Counted from the stretch's first letter, positions 16,942 to 25,085 are shown. The stretch: 25,085 bases of DNA from JADFOB01 sp964651325 (GCA_964651325.1 CAZYXP010000033.1:1-25085), one strand, 5' to 3'. Notes: generated from the sequence alone by a model not told the origin. A program made the numbers and translations.

Positions 16942-16957
16942 TCCCATATGTATGGGA
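16942..16957. promoter_or_regulatory. Palindrome, possible operator
   Basis: TCCCATA-TG-TATGGGA is a perfect 7-bp inverted repeat with a 2-bp centre, 58 bp upstream of the cysteine-rich protein gene. It is the only AT-rich symmetric site in this intergenic region, so it could bind a dimeric regulator. The regulator is unknown. Confidence 0.35.
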
Positions 16958-17015
16958 TACTATCCAGGTGGTCCAAGGCTCCGCTTACACAAATCATTTT
17001 CGGGAGTGAAGGGAA

Positions 17016-19502
17016 ATGCATCAGACAAATCTAGGGATGGCCGCTTGGGGTCCGCGCTCCATGGCGCTTCGAGTTACGACGTTGAGCTTGGGCCTGCTCT
17101 TTGCGATGAGCAACGCCACGATCACAGCTAGCGCCATCGCAAAGGTTGCCATCGAAGAAGATGGCGCCCCGGTGACAAGAAGCTCGGACCTGGCGCGCAC
17201 GACCATAGCGCGATCAACCAATGCCAAGCGCCAAGTCGGCCCACGGGCCCTTGAACCCTCCGACGGATCTGGAATTGAGCTAGCCGGGCCACAGTTCGTA
17301 ACCTGTTGCTTCGGCGATGTCTGCATCGACGGCGCTTCGCCGAATCCCGTCACCAGCGCACAGTGCGCGGCCCAGGGCGGCTTCGAGTTGGTGGGCGTTT
17401 TCGACTGTGCCGGCGACCCATGCGCCGGCGGGGCCTGCTGCGCTGGTCCCGGGGCATGCGCGGATGTTCCTCCGCCCAATGGTGCCGCACAATGCGCAGG
17501 CCTCGGCGGCATCTATGTCGGCGGCGCCAATTGCACCATCCTCGCGACTGAAGGCTGCCCATTATGTGGGTTGGATGATCTCGAACTGGGCGGTCCGGAC
17601 TGCCAGGCGTCCAACGGTGGATGGCTGCTGATATCAGACCGCAACTTCGATCCGCCGAGCGTACGGGCGGATGATTTCACGGCATTGGCCGGCGGCCCCC
17701 TGACTGAGGTATGCTTCGAAGCGGCGTTTTTCGTACCCGGTGGAGCATGCTGCGCGGGCCTTGGTTCGCAGCTTCCCAATCAGTGGTCCATTACCGTCTT
17801 TGAAGATGATGGCATTATTCCAGGCGCCGTTGTCGGCCCGGCCGGCGGACAGATCCTGCAGAATGTGATCAGTGGAACCGCCGGAGGTTGCACCCAAACG
17901 AAGTCCGGCTCGGGCCTGACCGGCATTGTCTTGACACCGGGAGAATGCTATTGGATGGAAATCAGCGGCTTTGGCGAGGGTCTGGTGGGCAACCCGCCGG
18001 CACCGGGTTGCGCTACCGGAGTGCTTAGCTCTCGGGACGGCAACAACTATATGGTCAGGGGCCTCTCAGGCGCCTATACGGCCAGCGACATAGTAACGGA
18101 CATCGCGGGCGACCCGGAGGCCGACTTCGCGTTTTGTGTCGAGGGCGGCATGACGCTTTGCGACCGAAATGCGGCCTGTTGCTTTGATCCCGGCGGACCG
18201 CCGCCGGTGTGTCAGGATCTGTCCTCCGTTGACTGCCTCTTGGCCGGTGGCGTTTTCACGCCAGGCCAGGCTTGCGGCCCCGGCGTCTGCCCGGCACCGT
18301 GCGAGGCGGAAACGTGTGCCGATCAGGTTTCACTGAATGCGCCGGGCGAGGCGTGCGAATTCGGTTTGCCCTGCGACCGGCAATACACGAACTTGTTCTG
18401 CAACGACACGTTTCAGCCAAACGACTGTGGCAACCAGGGCGCAGATACGTGGTATAGCTACACGACCGGTCCGGATGAGTGCGGCGATTTGACCATCAGC
18501 ACTTGTTCGGGAGACTTTGATGGCTTCCTCTCCGTCTACGGCGCCGGTCCGAACTGCGAATGCCCGATCGATGAATCCCAGCCGCTTGCCTGCGACGATG
18601 ACTTCTGCGGTGCCGGCGGCATGTCGCAGGTCACGTTTGCGGCGTCCGCCAGCACGTGCTACCTCATCCGAGCGGGTGGCTGGCAGGCCACCACGGGTAT
18701 CGCGACGTTGCAGCTTTCGATCGCAGCCACTCCCGGTGGCTGTGAGACCGTGTCGCCCGCGACGGTGCTCGCGGACGATGCGATGAACATCGGCGGCAAC
18801 AGCATAGCCTGTGCGAATGATGGAGACTGTGGATCCTCCAACGGGGGAGCGGCCACGTCGGTTTGCCGGAACGGGACCTGCTACGCGCGCAAGGGTCGAT
18901 TCGTTTCGGTCTCGCCGAATCCCGTCAACATGGGCCTCATAACCGCCCGGCGTGTTTGCGTCGATGCCCCGGGACCAGGGGCGCACTGTCGCTGGGTGGA
19001 CGCACCTGGGCCGCCGATTACACACATTGGCCCTGGTCCCCAACCCATCCTCACGGCCAACCTGCTTCCCGTTGCAACCGGCACAGCGGTCTATCGCGAC
19101 TGGAGTGGGGACCCGGTTGACAGCCACGGCAATATCGTGGTGCACATCGGCGGCTGCGCCGTCTCCAACGGACACGACTACTACATCCAGGCCATCCCTC
19201 AGGGCGCTGATGAGGCTAACGAGGCGAGTTACTCGCCGGCGTTGATTCTGCCCACGCAGGACACTTTTGGTGACGTGAACGGCGATGGGGTTTCGGGCAT
19301 CCATGGCGTTTTTATGGTGATTCAGGGATTCCAGAACGTTCAAACCCTTCCGAGGACGTGGTTGAAAATCCTTCCCAGCGGCAACGCCCCCGCCAATCCT
19401 GGCTTGATCACAATGCAGGACGCGCTAGCGCAGGTAAGGGCGTTTCAAGGCCAACTGTACGAAGATCAGCCCGGCGGCGGTCCGCCGTCAAGCTGTCCTT
19501 GA
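17016..19502 (+). CDS. Cysteine-rich secreted protein with dockerin-like tail
   Basis: An 828-residue exported protein; signal peptide residues 1-40, likely cut near TITASA. GGGAG 9 nt upstream supports the start. It holds at least three short Cys-rich units of the form CC-x-C-x(n)-C-x3-GG-x(n)-C: near residue 97 (TCCFGDVC), near 145 (GACCAGPGAC) and near 388 (AACCFDPGG). A globular beta-type region separates the second and third. From about 433 to 575 comes a Cys-rich domain similar in layout to pre-peptidase/CUB-like modules (ADTWYSYTTG, GDFDGFLSVYG, CYLIRAGGW). The end has a dockerin-like unit, GDVNGDGVSGIHGVF from residue 752, in which Asp-1, Asn-3 and Asp-5 are kept but the twelfth position is Gly, then a second helix pair lacking the calcium loop. 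A structural or attachment role at the cell surface is inferred. No enzyme motif was seen. Confidence 0.88.
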   Translation: MHQTNLGMAAWGPRSMALRVTTLSLGLLFAMSNATITASAIAKVAIEEDGAPVTRSSDLARTTIARSTNAKRQVGPRALEPSDGSGIELAGPQFVTCCFGDVCIDGASPNPVTSAQCAAQGGFELVGVFDCAGDPCAGGACCAGPGACADVPPPNGAAQCAGLGGIYVGGANCTILATEGCPLCGLDDLELGGPDCQASNGGWLLISDRNFDPPSVRADDFTALAGGPLTEVCFEAAFFVPGGACCAGLGSQLPNQWSITVFEDDGIIPGAVVGPAGGQILQNVISGTAGGCTQTKSGSGLTGIVLTPGECYWMEISGFGEGLVGNPPAPGCATGVLSSRDGNNYMVRGLSGAYTASDIVTDIAGDPEADFAFCVEGGMTLCDRNAACCFDPGGPPPVCQDLSSVDCLLAGGVFTPGQACGPGVCPAPCEAETCADQVSLNAPGEACEFGLPCDRQYTNLFCNDTFQPNDCGNQGADTWYSYTTGPDECGDLTISTCSGDFDGFLSVYGAGPNCECPIDESQPLACDDDFCGAGGMSQVTFAASASTCYLIRAGGWQATTGIATLQLSIAATPGGCETVSPATVLADDAMNIGGNSIACANDGDCGSSNGGAATSVCRNGTCYARKGRFVSVSPNPVNMGLITARRVCVDAPGPGAHCRWVDAPGPPITHIGPGPQPILTANLLPVATGTAVYRDWSGDPVDSHGNIVVHIGGCAVSNGHDYYIQAIPQGADEANEASYSPALILPTQDTFGDVNGDGVSGIHGVFMVIQGFQNVQTLPRTWLKILPSGNAPANPGLITMQDALAQVRAFQGQLYEDQPGGGPPSSCP

Positions 19503-19532
19503 CGCGGATAAGTGGTGGGCGGAACCGCCGAA

Positions 19533-19552
19533 CCGCGGGCTTCAGCCCGCGG
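19533..19552. repeat. GC-rich palindromic repeat, perfect copy
   Basis: CCGCGGGC (19533-19540), loop TTCA, GCCCGCGG (19545-19552): a perfect 8-bp stem. It lies 30 bp after the cysteine-rich gene and before the converging YigZ-type gene, so it could also serve as a terminator for both. Confidence 0.75.
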
Positions 19553-19561
19553 CTCAGCGCC

Positions 19562-19608
19562 TCGACTTTGGACTTTGGACCTTCCAATCTTCAACCTTCC
19601 AATCATTC
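19562..19608. repeat. Short degenerate direct repeats
   Basis: The stretch holds two overlapping GACTTTGGAC-type words followed by two CTTCCAATC words. It looks like low-complexity intergenic sequence between converging genes. Confidence 0.5.
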
Positions 19609-20211
19609 CATCACCCTCGGCGTCACGGCCCCGCTCGTTAAATCGTGCATGCCGCTGACCATTGCATCGACGCATTCCTCCGGCGCCAGGAACCGCAACG
19701 CAATCTCCGGCCCGAATTCCTCTTCCACGTTCACGCACTCGCACCGTGCCAACAACTGCCGAGCACGCTCAAGGATGGCGTAGGGAATCGTACATTCCAT
19801 GGCCACGCGAATGACTTTTTCTTCGGTCTCCAGCGCCGCAAACGCTGCATGCGCGGCGGCCGTGTAGGCGCTCACCAGCCCGCCTGTTCCGAGCTTGGTC
19901 CCGCCGAAATAGCGCGTAGTCACGATCGCCACATCCCCCACATCCGCCCCGCGAAGGACCGCCAGCGTCGGCGGCCCCGAGGTGCCCGAGGGCTCGCCGT
20001 CGTCGCTCATCCCTTCGGAGACGCTGGCACCAAATCCGATGCGAAACGCGTAAACGTGGTGGCTGGCGTCTGGCATCTCGTCACGCCTTTCACGCACAAA
20101 CGCCTGCGCCTCCTTCACGGTGAACACCGGCGCGATCGCCGCGATAAACCGGGAGTTCGAAACGCCGATCTCGATGCGTACACGCTGCTTGGGAATTAAG
20201 TATCGGCTCAT
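19603..20211 (-). CDS. YigZ/IMPACT (UPF0029) family protein
   Basis: A 202-residue soluble protein of the YigZ/IMPACT family, whose exact bacterial role is unsettled; the eukaryotic relative IMPACT acts on translation control through Gcn1. The N-terminal domain carries the family signature in order: ASHHVYAFRIG, SDDGEPSGTSGPP and TTRYFGGTKLGTGGLVSAY. The C-terminal ferredoxin-like DUF1949-type domain is represented by CTIPYAILERARQLLA. The start at 20211 is chosen because AGAGGTGG sits just upstream and matches the family N terminus; the longer open frame runs through a repeat. It stands alone; its 5' flank holds a hairpin repeat. Confidence 0.94.
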   Translation of the reverse strand: MSRYLIPKQRVRIEIGVSNSRFIAAIAPVFTVKEAQAFVRERRDEMPDASHHVYAFRIGFGASVSEGMSDDGEPSGTSGPPTLAVLRGADVGDVAIVTTRYFGGTKLGTGGLVSAYTAAAHAAFAALETEEKVIRVAMECTIPYAILERARQLLARCECVNVEEEFGPEIALRFLAPEECVDAMVSGMHDLTSGAVTPRVME

Positions 20212-20255
20212 GCGCTCCACCTCTTGCTGTCGTGATCGAGCCGGTGGCCTCTTAA

Positions 20256-20344
20256 CCGAACCGCGACCGTAAGGGAGTGACGGCGCGCATGCCCGGAACT
20301 GGCCGCATGCCAAGCCCGGCCGCTTCCTGACGGGCGCGGTTCGG
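20256..20344. repeat. Hairpin repeat with 24-bp imperfect arms
   Basis: CCGAACCGCG (20256-20265) is exactly the reverse complement of CGCGGTTCGG (20335-20344), and pairing continues to 24-bp arms (20256-20279 and 20321-20344) with four mismatches. The 41-nt centre is itself GC-rich with GCATGC words. It looks like a small non-autonomous or REP-type element. It lies upstream of the YigZ-type gene, between it and the end of the sugar operon. Confidence 0.75.
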
Positions 20345-20373
20345 ATCACAACCTTTCCTATTCTAGCGCTGGC

Positions 20374-21567
20374 TCAGATCAGCAAGCTCACGATCTTGTC
20401 TACAAATCGGTCCACGGTCAGCTCTGAAACGCGCTCGCGCCCGCCGCGAATCAGCGATCGCCGCAGCGCATCATCCGCCATCACACGCGAAATCGCTTCC
20501 GCCAACGCGGCCGTGTCGCGCGGGGGCACGAGCAAACCGTCCTTCTCGTGCGTGACGCTGCTGGGAATGCCCCCGACGTCCGTGGCGATCACCGGCAGCG
20601 ATCTGGCCCGCGCCTCTACGAGCACCCGCGGCGTCCCCTCCGAAAGACTCGGCAACACGAGCAAATCGGAGCGATCCATCTGGCCAAACAGCGCCCGCCC
20701 AAACGGAGCATAGCCCTCCCAGGTAACGCGATGCTCTATCCCGAGCTCCCGTGCCAACGCGCAAAGTCGATCGTGCTCCGCGGAAAACTTCCCCCACGAC
20801 CCGACAATCGCCAACGTAACGGCATCGGAACAGCCCGAGCGTCCGGCCTCCAGCGAGGCCATCGCCCGCAGCAAATACTCGATGCCCTTCTCAGGACGAA
20901 CGAACCCTACGAACAAAATGCGAACCGAGTCGCCCGTGCAAGTATCCACGCGCTGGCGAAAATCGTCTGAGCTGATGCTCGTACTGACCACGGACTCGGT
21001 GCGCGATGTCCGATAAATGCGCGACAGCGCCTCACCGTTTGCCAGCATATGGGAGCCCGTCATCATCGCGGCCAGGCGCGTCATGATCTGTTCAAACCGG
21101 GCAAAGATCATCCCCGCCCGTTGCATCGCGCCGCCGTAACCGCGTGGGCTCCCCTTCATCACCTGCATCGCGTCGGTCACCACCCAATGCACGACGCGCC
21201 GGCCGCGAAGCCAGGCAAACCAGTGGACCAGCCAACAAAGCGGCCAGCTACCGCGGAGAAACACAACGTCCGAGGCGGCCACGACCTGCCAATAGTGACC
21301 CACCAATCGATGGGGCCGCTTCAACGCGGCCAGCGAATTCCGCCGCGCCGGCCACGCGCATACATGTACGTTTTCGAAGCCAAGCGCAAAATCGCAAGTC
21401 TGCCCGAATTCCGGCGCCATTTCCGGTGCAAAATAGCGTATCTCCTTAAACCGCGGCGCCAGCAGTTCCACCAGGCGCCCGAACGAATGATGTGTGTGCC
21501 ACACGCCGCCGCGCATGGCTACCGCGTTGCCACAAACGCCCAAGACGCATTTCCGACTATCCGACAC
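20374..21567 (-). CDS. Glycosyltransferase family 4
   Basis: A 397-residue GT-B-fold glycosyltransferase (GT4 family) that would add a sugar from a nucleotide-sugar donor to a growing surface polysaccharide. The C-terminal donor domain is clear: ILFVGFVRPEKGIEYLLRAM, then LPSLSEGTPRVLVEARARS with the Glu-x7-Glu pair, and PVIATDVGGIPSSV. The start is a GTG at 21567 with GAGGT 9 nt upstream. It is the last gene of the minus-strand polysaccharide operon, 138 bp after the polymerase gene, and no good terminator follows. The sugar and the acceptor cannot be told. Confidence 0.92.
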   Translation of the reverse strand: MSDSRKCVLGVCGNAVAMRGGVWHTHHSFGRLVELLAPRFKEIRYFAPEMAPEFGQTCDFALGFENVHVCAWPARRNSLAALKRPHRLVGHYWQVVAASDVVFLRGSWPLCWLVHWFAWLRGRRVVHWVVTDAMQVMKGSPRGYGGAMQRAGMIFARFEQIMTRLAAMMTGSHMLANGEALSRIYRTSRTESVVSTSISSDDFRQRVDTCTGDSVRILFVGFVRPEKGIEYLLRAMASLEAGRSGCSDAVTLAIVGSWGKFSAEHDRLCALARELGIEHRVTWEGYAPFGRALFGQMDRSDLLVLPSLSEGTPRVLVEARARSLPVIATDVGGIPSSVTHEKDGLLVPPRDTAALAEAISRVMADDALRRSLIRGGRERVSELTVDRFVDKIVSLLI

Positions 21568-21705
21568 GGGGCGATGACCTCATCGTTTTGCGTTCGCAAC
21601 GAGATTCACAAACCATCGTTTCGCAAACGCCCTCGATCCTTCGGATCGGCCGCTTTACATCGAATTGCGAGAACGCTATCAGCGATCGAGTCCTTTCGCA
21701 TGGCT

Positions 21706-23088
21706 TCACGGCACGGGCTCCAAACTCTGCACCATCTCGCTGCGGTAGTGGCTCATCCAGATACCGAGGATCAAATAGAAGTGCAACAAGAACGGCATCA
21801 TCGCAGACGACGGCGCCAATGATTCCTGCGTTAGACAGCTCACCACGATAGCCAACACGACCGACAGAAACACGCTGGGAATCACCCGAGAAGGGCCGTC
21901 CGCGCCGGCGCGTCGCCACGCCAGCAGCCAGCCGATCAGAAGCAGAATCCAGCCCACGAAGATCACGAATCCGAAGATGCCGTGCTCTGTCAATATGTGC
22001 AAGTAGTTGTTGTGGGCCGCCTCCAGATCAACGGCTCCGGACGACAGGTGAACGAAGTAGTTGAAGTTTTGAAACCCGACGCCGGTCATCAGCACACCGG
22101 GGCTTCGCGCCAGCCACGTGATCAGTTGCATCCATCCTTGCAGCCGGCCCGCTGAGGATTCCTCCAGCCCGCCCGACGTGGGCAACGCGAAACGCGCCTG
22201 TAGCTCCGGCGACAGGGAAATCATGATCCCCACGATCAGAAGACAGCAGAACGTGACGGCCGTGGCCTTGATCGCGCGCGTCCCCGTCATGGTAAACGTC
22301 AGCGACACGGACCCGACGCCAATCGCAAGCATGGCCGCCCGCGACCACGAGAACAACAGCGCCAAGAGCAGGACGGGTGCGGACAGATACACGAACGTCT
22401 TAAGCCACGATCGCGGCGTGATCTGAGTCAGCGTAAAGGAGAGAAAAATGCCGACCACCGTGATCATTCCCAAAGACGCGCGATGAAATCCGAGGATCGC
22501 CACGTGTCCGTAGCCGGCCTCTCTGCGGTAGCTGAACGCCATATCCGCCAGCCCCAGGTAATCGATGATGCCCAAACAGGCCAGCACCACGGAAAAAAGC
22601 CAGCACAATGTCAGGCATTGCAAGAGCAGCTTGCGATCGATCCGGTGCCGCAAGGGAAGCGTAAACGCCAAGACAATCGAACAAAGGGTGACCACGCGAT
22701 ACCCGGCCATCAGAAAGCTCGTCGGCAGGCCCATGAACGTCCGAAACGAACCGGCCTTCTCGATATCCAGCATGGGATCGTAACGAACCAGCCCGACGAG
22801 GATGCCCACGAAGAACACGATGAACATCGCGTATGTAACCCGCCCCACTGCAAGCGATCCAAACGCCGGCGACTTGGAGCCAAACACGATCCAAGGACTC
22901 AGCAAGTACAGAAACAACGGCGCAAGCCAAACCGCCCCCGACGCGCCGCCCGTAAACGACGTCACGATCACGCCGCAGTAGCTCGCCACCAAGACGCACT
23001 TGAGGGATCGCCCGCGCCTGGAGAGCGCGAGGAAGCCAAACGCCAGCGACGCGTAGATCAGAACCGGTATCAGGTAGGGCACGCTCAT
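21706..23088 (-). CDS. O-antigen ligase/polymerase (Wzy/WaaL type)
   Basis: A 460-residue membrane protein with about twelve helices that would polymerise repeat units or transfer the finished chain to its carrier on the outer side of the membrane. The Wzy_C signature lies in the large periplasmic loop: FSWSRAAMLAIGVG, then AGRLQGWMQL, and AAHNNYLHILTEHGIFGFV, with the His-Asn pair typical of the family. The start at 23088 overlaps the stop of the upstream glycosyltransferase (ATGA), so translation is probably coupled. The upstream open frame is not supported. Whether it is a polymerase or a ligase cannot be decided from sequence alone. Confidence 0.92.
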   Translation of the reverse strand: MSVPYLIPVLIYASLAFGFLALSRRGRSLKCVLVASYCGVIVTSFTGGASGAVWLAPLFLYLLSPWIVFGSKSPAFGSLAVGRVTYAMFIVFFVGILVGLVRYDPMLDIEKAGSFRTFMGLPTSFLMAGYRVVTLCSIVLAFTLPLRHRIDRKLLLQCLTLCWLFSVVLACLGIIDYLGLADMAFSYRREAGYGHVAILGFHRASLGMITVVGIFLSFTLTQITPRSWLKTFVYLSAPVLLLALLFSWSRAAMLAIGVGSVSLTFTMTGTRAIKATAVTFCCLLIVGIMISLSPELQARFALPTSGGLEESSAGRLQGWMQLITWLARSPGVLMTGVGFQNFNYFVHLSSGAVDLEAAHNNYLHILTEHGIFGFVIFVGWILLLIGWLLAWRRAGADGPSRVIPSVFLSVVLAIVVSCLTQESLAPSSAMMPFLLHFYLILGIWMSHYRSEMVQSLEPVP

Positions 23089-24233
23089 GGAGTTTCGATT
23101 CCGAAGGGCTCGTTGCCGCCGGTATAAAGGTTCGACAGAAAACGCACGCCCGCGTCTATGTTGAATCGGCTTTCCGCCACGCGGCGCCACGCCGCTTCCT
23201 TGTCAATAGGCGCCGCCCGCAAAAGATCGACGCTTCGCTGAGCCCACACCGCCGGCGACGAATCCAATGACTCAAACGCCACAAGGCTTGGGATCATAAC
23301 CCCCTCCTTGCTGACCGCCAATGAAACCAGGCACCGCAGCCCCGCCGCCTGAGCCTCCACCAGGGCAACCCCCAACCCCTCGTAGACGGAAGGAAAGAGA
23401 AACAGATCAAACGCATGACGCATCAACAAAGGTACGTCATGGCGAATGCCGGCAAAAACGACCTTGTCCGTAATGCCCAAAGTGTGGGCAGACGCTTCGA
23501 TCTCCGCACGCAATGCCCCATCCCCCACCAAGAGCAAGCGGGCCCGCGGCTCGAGTCGAACCACTTCGACAAACACGCGCAACAAAAAGGCGTGGTTTTT
23601 GGGGAGACGAAAACTACCTACGTGGCCTACGACGAAGGCGTCCGACGGAATCTTCAATCCGCCAAGGATCGCGGCGCGATCCGCCGTCTTGCGAAACGGC
23701 TCCGGATCTACGCCGCACGGCATGATGGAACAAGGCGATTGCGCCGCCCACCGCGCCCCAAACAAGAACTCCGCCGCCTGGGTCGAACAGCCAATCCCAT
23801 GCGTGCAATGTCTTTGCAGCAATCGGCGCATGAGCCACCGGTACGCACCGCGCCGCAATCCGTGCCCGTGCCCATCGTTGGTGGAATGGGCATGGGCGAT
23901 CCTGATGCCAACGCCCGATTTCGCCGCAGCCTCAAGCACAACTCCGGAAAAAAACAGCAAGTGGCTGTGAACCACGTCCGCGCCCAATTCATCGGTCATG
24001 GATCGAAACCGCTGCGAAAACCGCCGCCTCGAACCGTCAACGGGGCAGCGTACGATGTCGCTACCGAGTTCGCGTATTTCATCATCAAACACGCCGGGGT
24101 CACCGCCCAGCGTGCAAAAAGTAAACCGAAATCGCTCCCGGTCGATGCGCTTCAAGACGTCCATCAACCAGCACTCGACGCCGCCGACGTTCATCCGAGC
24201 CACAACTTGAACAACATGTACCACGCTTGCCAT
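23085..24233 (-). CDS. Glycosyltransferase family 4 (EpsF-like)
   Basis: A 382-residue cytoplasmic GT4 glycosyltransferase. The N-terminal acceptor domain opens with VVARMNVGGVECWLMDVLKR, as in EpsF-type exopolysaccharide enzymes, and has VVHSHLLFFSG. The donor domain has VGHVGSFRLPKNHAFLL, LLLVGDGALRAEIE and FLFPSVYEGLGVALVEAQAAGL with the Glu-x7-Glu pair. It lies 48 bp after the flippase gene and overlaps the polymerase gene by four bases, so these belong to one operon. Start from ATG at 24233; the ribosome binding site is weak. Confidence 0.93.
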   Translation of the reverse strand: MASVVHVVQVVARMNVGGVECWLMDVLKRIDRERFRFTFCTLGGDPGVFDDEIRELGSDIVRCPVDGSRRRFSQRFRSMTDELGADVVHSHLLFFSGVVLEAAAKSGVGIRIAHAHSTNDGHGHGLRRGAYRWLMRRLLQRHCTHGIGCSTQAAEFLFGARWAAQSPCSIMPCGVDPEPFRKTADRAAILGGLKIPSDAFVVGHVGSFRLPKNHAFLLRVFVEVVRLEPRARLLLVGDGALRAEIEASAHTLGITDKVVFAGIRHDVPLLMRHAFDLFLFPSVYEGLGVALVEAQAAGLRCLVSLAVSKEGVMIPSLVAFESLDSSPAVWAQRSVDLLRAAPIDKEAAWRRVAESRFNIDAGVRFLSNLYTGGNEPFGIETP

Positions 24234-24281
24234 ACCACGCTCGGCCTACAACACGCCTTCAAAGACAAACAGCTCGCTCGC

Positions 24282-25085
24282 TCATGGCGCCGGCGCCGCG
24301 GCGGAAGCGACCTCGGATGCGCCCCGCCGACCCATCACCACCAAAAGCGCCGCCGAAAAGCCAGCCAGCACAAACGCGGCCATCGCCACCAGCGTCCACG
24401 CCGCGCCGCGCACCCCTCCATCGGGGATCAACCAGGTCGCCAGCCCGTACGATACGCCACAAGAAGCACCGGCGATCCACAATTGCGCTTTGAAGACGCG
24501 CGAGGCGGTCAGGGCGAACCCAACGGGCGTCACCATAAACGCCAACGCCCCCGCGACGGCAATCAACACAAATTCAGCTTGGTACGCCGCATACTCTGCG
24601 CGATAGAGCATCGTCAACACGAAACGCCCCACCACCGCGACCGCCGAGACGTAGAGCGCCCCCAACGCCGCCGCAATGAGAAACAGCTTCACAAGCAGCT
24701 TTCGAAAAGCTCCGACGTCGCTTATGAAAAAAGCCGCCAACCGAGGCGAGGCCGCCTGCCCCAACGCGGAAACCACCATCGTACCCAGCACCGTGACGTA
24801 GGCCATCGCGCTGAAGTAGCCGAGCAACGCTTCGCCGTGGTGCGCCTGCAACACGTACCGCGGAATGTTCATTTGTAATGAGAGCAAGAACATGCCCAAA
24901 CCCAAAGGCCACGCCCGTCGGATCAACCGAAACAGTGAAGCCGAACCCCAAGCCCCCGCGGTCAGCGAAGCGCTTCGAGCATCAACGCGCTTCGAGCCAA
25001 GCAGCCGTCGCGCACGCGGCAGATCATGGGCCCACATCACGATCAAACCTGCCGTCACGCACGCCCCGAAGGACGGAACATGGAC
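24282..25085 (-). CDS. Polysaccharide flippase, Wzx-like (5' end outside window)
   Basis: The frame is open to the right edge, so the 5' part of this gene is missing; 267 residues remain, against 400-500 for a complete flippase. The visible part has about seven hydrophobic helices. SLFRLIRRAWPLGLGMFLLSLQMNIPRYVLQAHHGEALLGYFSAM is the hallmark junction between the two halves of MATE/Wzx-type flippases (a basic residue cluster, then Asn-x-Pro-Arg in the seventh helix). It probably moves lipid-linked repeat units across the membrane. It is the first visible gene of the operon. A GTG at 25058 is an internal codon, not the likely start, because the frame continues upstream. Confidence 0.88.
   Translation of the reverse strand, partial: VHVPSFGACVTAGLIVMWAHDLPRARRLLGSKRVDARSASLTAGAWGSASLFRLIRRAWPLGLGMFLLSLQMNIPRYVLQAHHGEALLGYFSAMAYVTVLGTMVVSALGQAASPRLAAFFISDVGAFRKLLVKLFLIAAALGALYVSAVAVVGRFVLTMLYRAEYAAYQAEFVLIAVAGALAFMVTPVGFALTASRVFKAQLWIAGASCGVSYGLATWLIPDGGVRGAAWTLVAMAAFVLAGFSAALLVVMGRRGASEVASAAAPAP

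Larger units (their letters stand above)
16628..17015. other. Divergent intergenic region with repeats
   Basis: These 388 bp lie between the SGNH lipoprotein (minus) and the cysteine-rich protein (plus). They contain an 18-bp tandem duplication, a 27-bp GC palindrome, a run of nine C (16870-16878) and a 16-bp palindrome close to the right-hand gene. Promoters for both genes must lie here but none is clear. Confidence 0.5.

Noticed and set aside
18330..19343. Minus-strand open frame of 337 codons inside the Cys-rich gene
   Set aside because: It is opposite a gene with signal peptide, ribosome binding site and recognisable domains; the translation shows no motif.
20212..20349. 46-codon N-terminal extension of the YigZ-type protein
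   Set aside because: It is the translation of a hairpin repeat; the family N terminus and a ribosome binding site point to 20211.
23415..24878. Plus-strand open frame of 487 codons opposite the glycosyltransferase and flippase genes
   Set aside because: It is antisense to two well-identified genes, has a highly basic, His/Gln/Arg-rich low-complexity text with no domain, and is the expected shadow of GC-rich coding DNA.
1..25085. CRISPR arrays, tRNA or rRNA genes, transposases, phage genes, toxin-antitoxin pairs
   Set aside because: Looked for in all intergenic parts and frames; none was recognisable.

Overview
The window looks like a piece of a scaffold from a GC-rich planctomycete, most likely a member of the Phycisphaerae or a relative, and probably a metagenome-assembled genome because it carries a run of exactly 100 N. 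The taxonomic reading is inference. It rests on a cysteine-rich secreted protein with a degenerate dockerin-like tail, large signal-peptide proteins of unknown function, and GC-rich palindromic repeats scattered between genes. No phage, transposase, CRISPR array, tRNA or rRNA was seen.

Left part (1-7500). The window opens inside polA (DNA polymerase I, Klenow part only). After it come a short 16-bp tandem repeat that runs into the assembly gap, and a small acidic secreted protein rich in Asp, Phe and Tyr. Next is a sulfur-assimilation module built on a divergent promoter region. One arm, on the minus strand, is a siroheme nitrite/sulfite reductase with an unusual C-terminal helical extension, followed by a conserved protein of unknown function. 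The other arm, on the plus strand, is a PLP-dependent cysteine synthase fused to a rhodanese domain. Sulfide made by the first would be the substrate of the second, so I read the reductase as a sulfite reductase.

Middle (7500-14500). A large secreted protein of unknown role (minus strand) is divergent from mfd, the transcription-repair coupling factor. The mfd stop overlaps the start of a lipoprotein parvulin-type prolyl isomerase, so the two are probably translated together. A DUF819 membrane protein and an SGNH-hydrolase-like lipoprotein with altered catalytic positions follow on the minus strand.

Right part (16600-25085). A cysteine-rich, multi-domain secreted protein with a dockerin-like end is followed by a YigZ/IMPACT-family protein. 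The rest is a minus-strand polysaccharide operon reading in from beyond the right edge: a Wzx-like flippase (5' end outside the window), a family-4 glycosyltransferase, an O-antigen ligase/polymerase, and a second family-4 glycosyltransferase.

Most of the window is ordinary chromosome. The points most worth a second look are the sulfur module (two fusion proteins plus an unnamed partner), the small acidic secreted protein, the degenerate SGNH protein, and two families of hairpin repeats. I did not find convincing evidence for a wholly new defence or mobile system.
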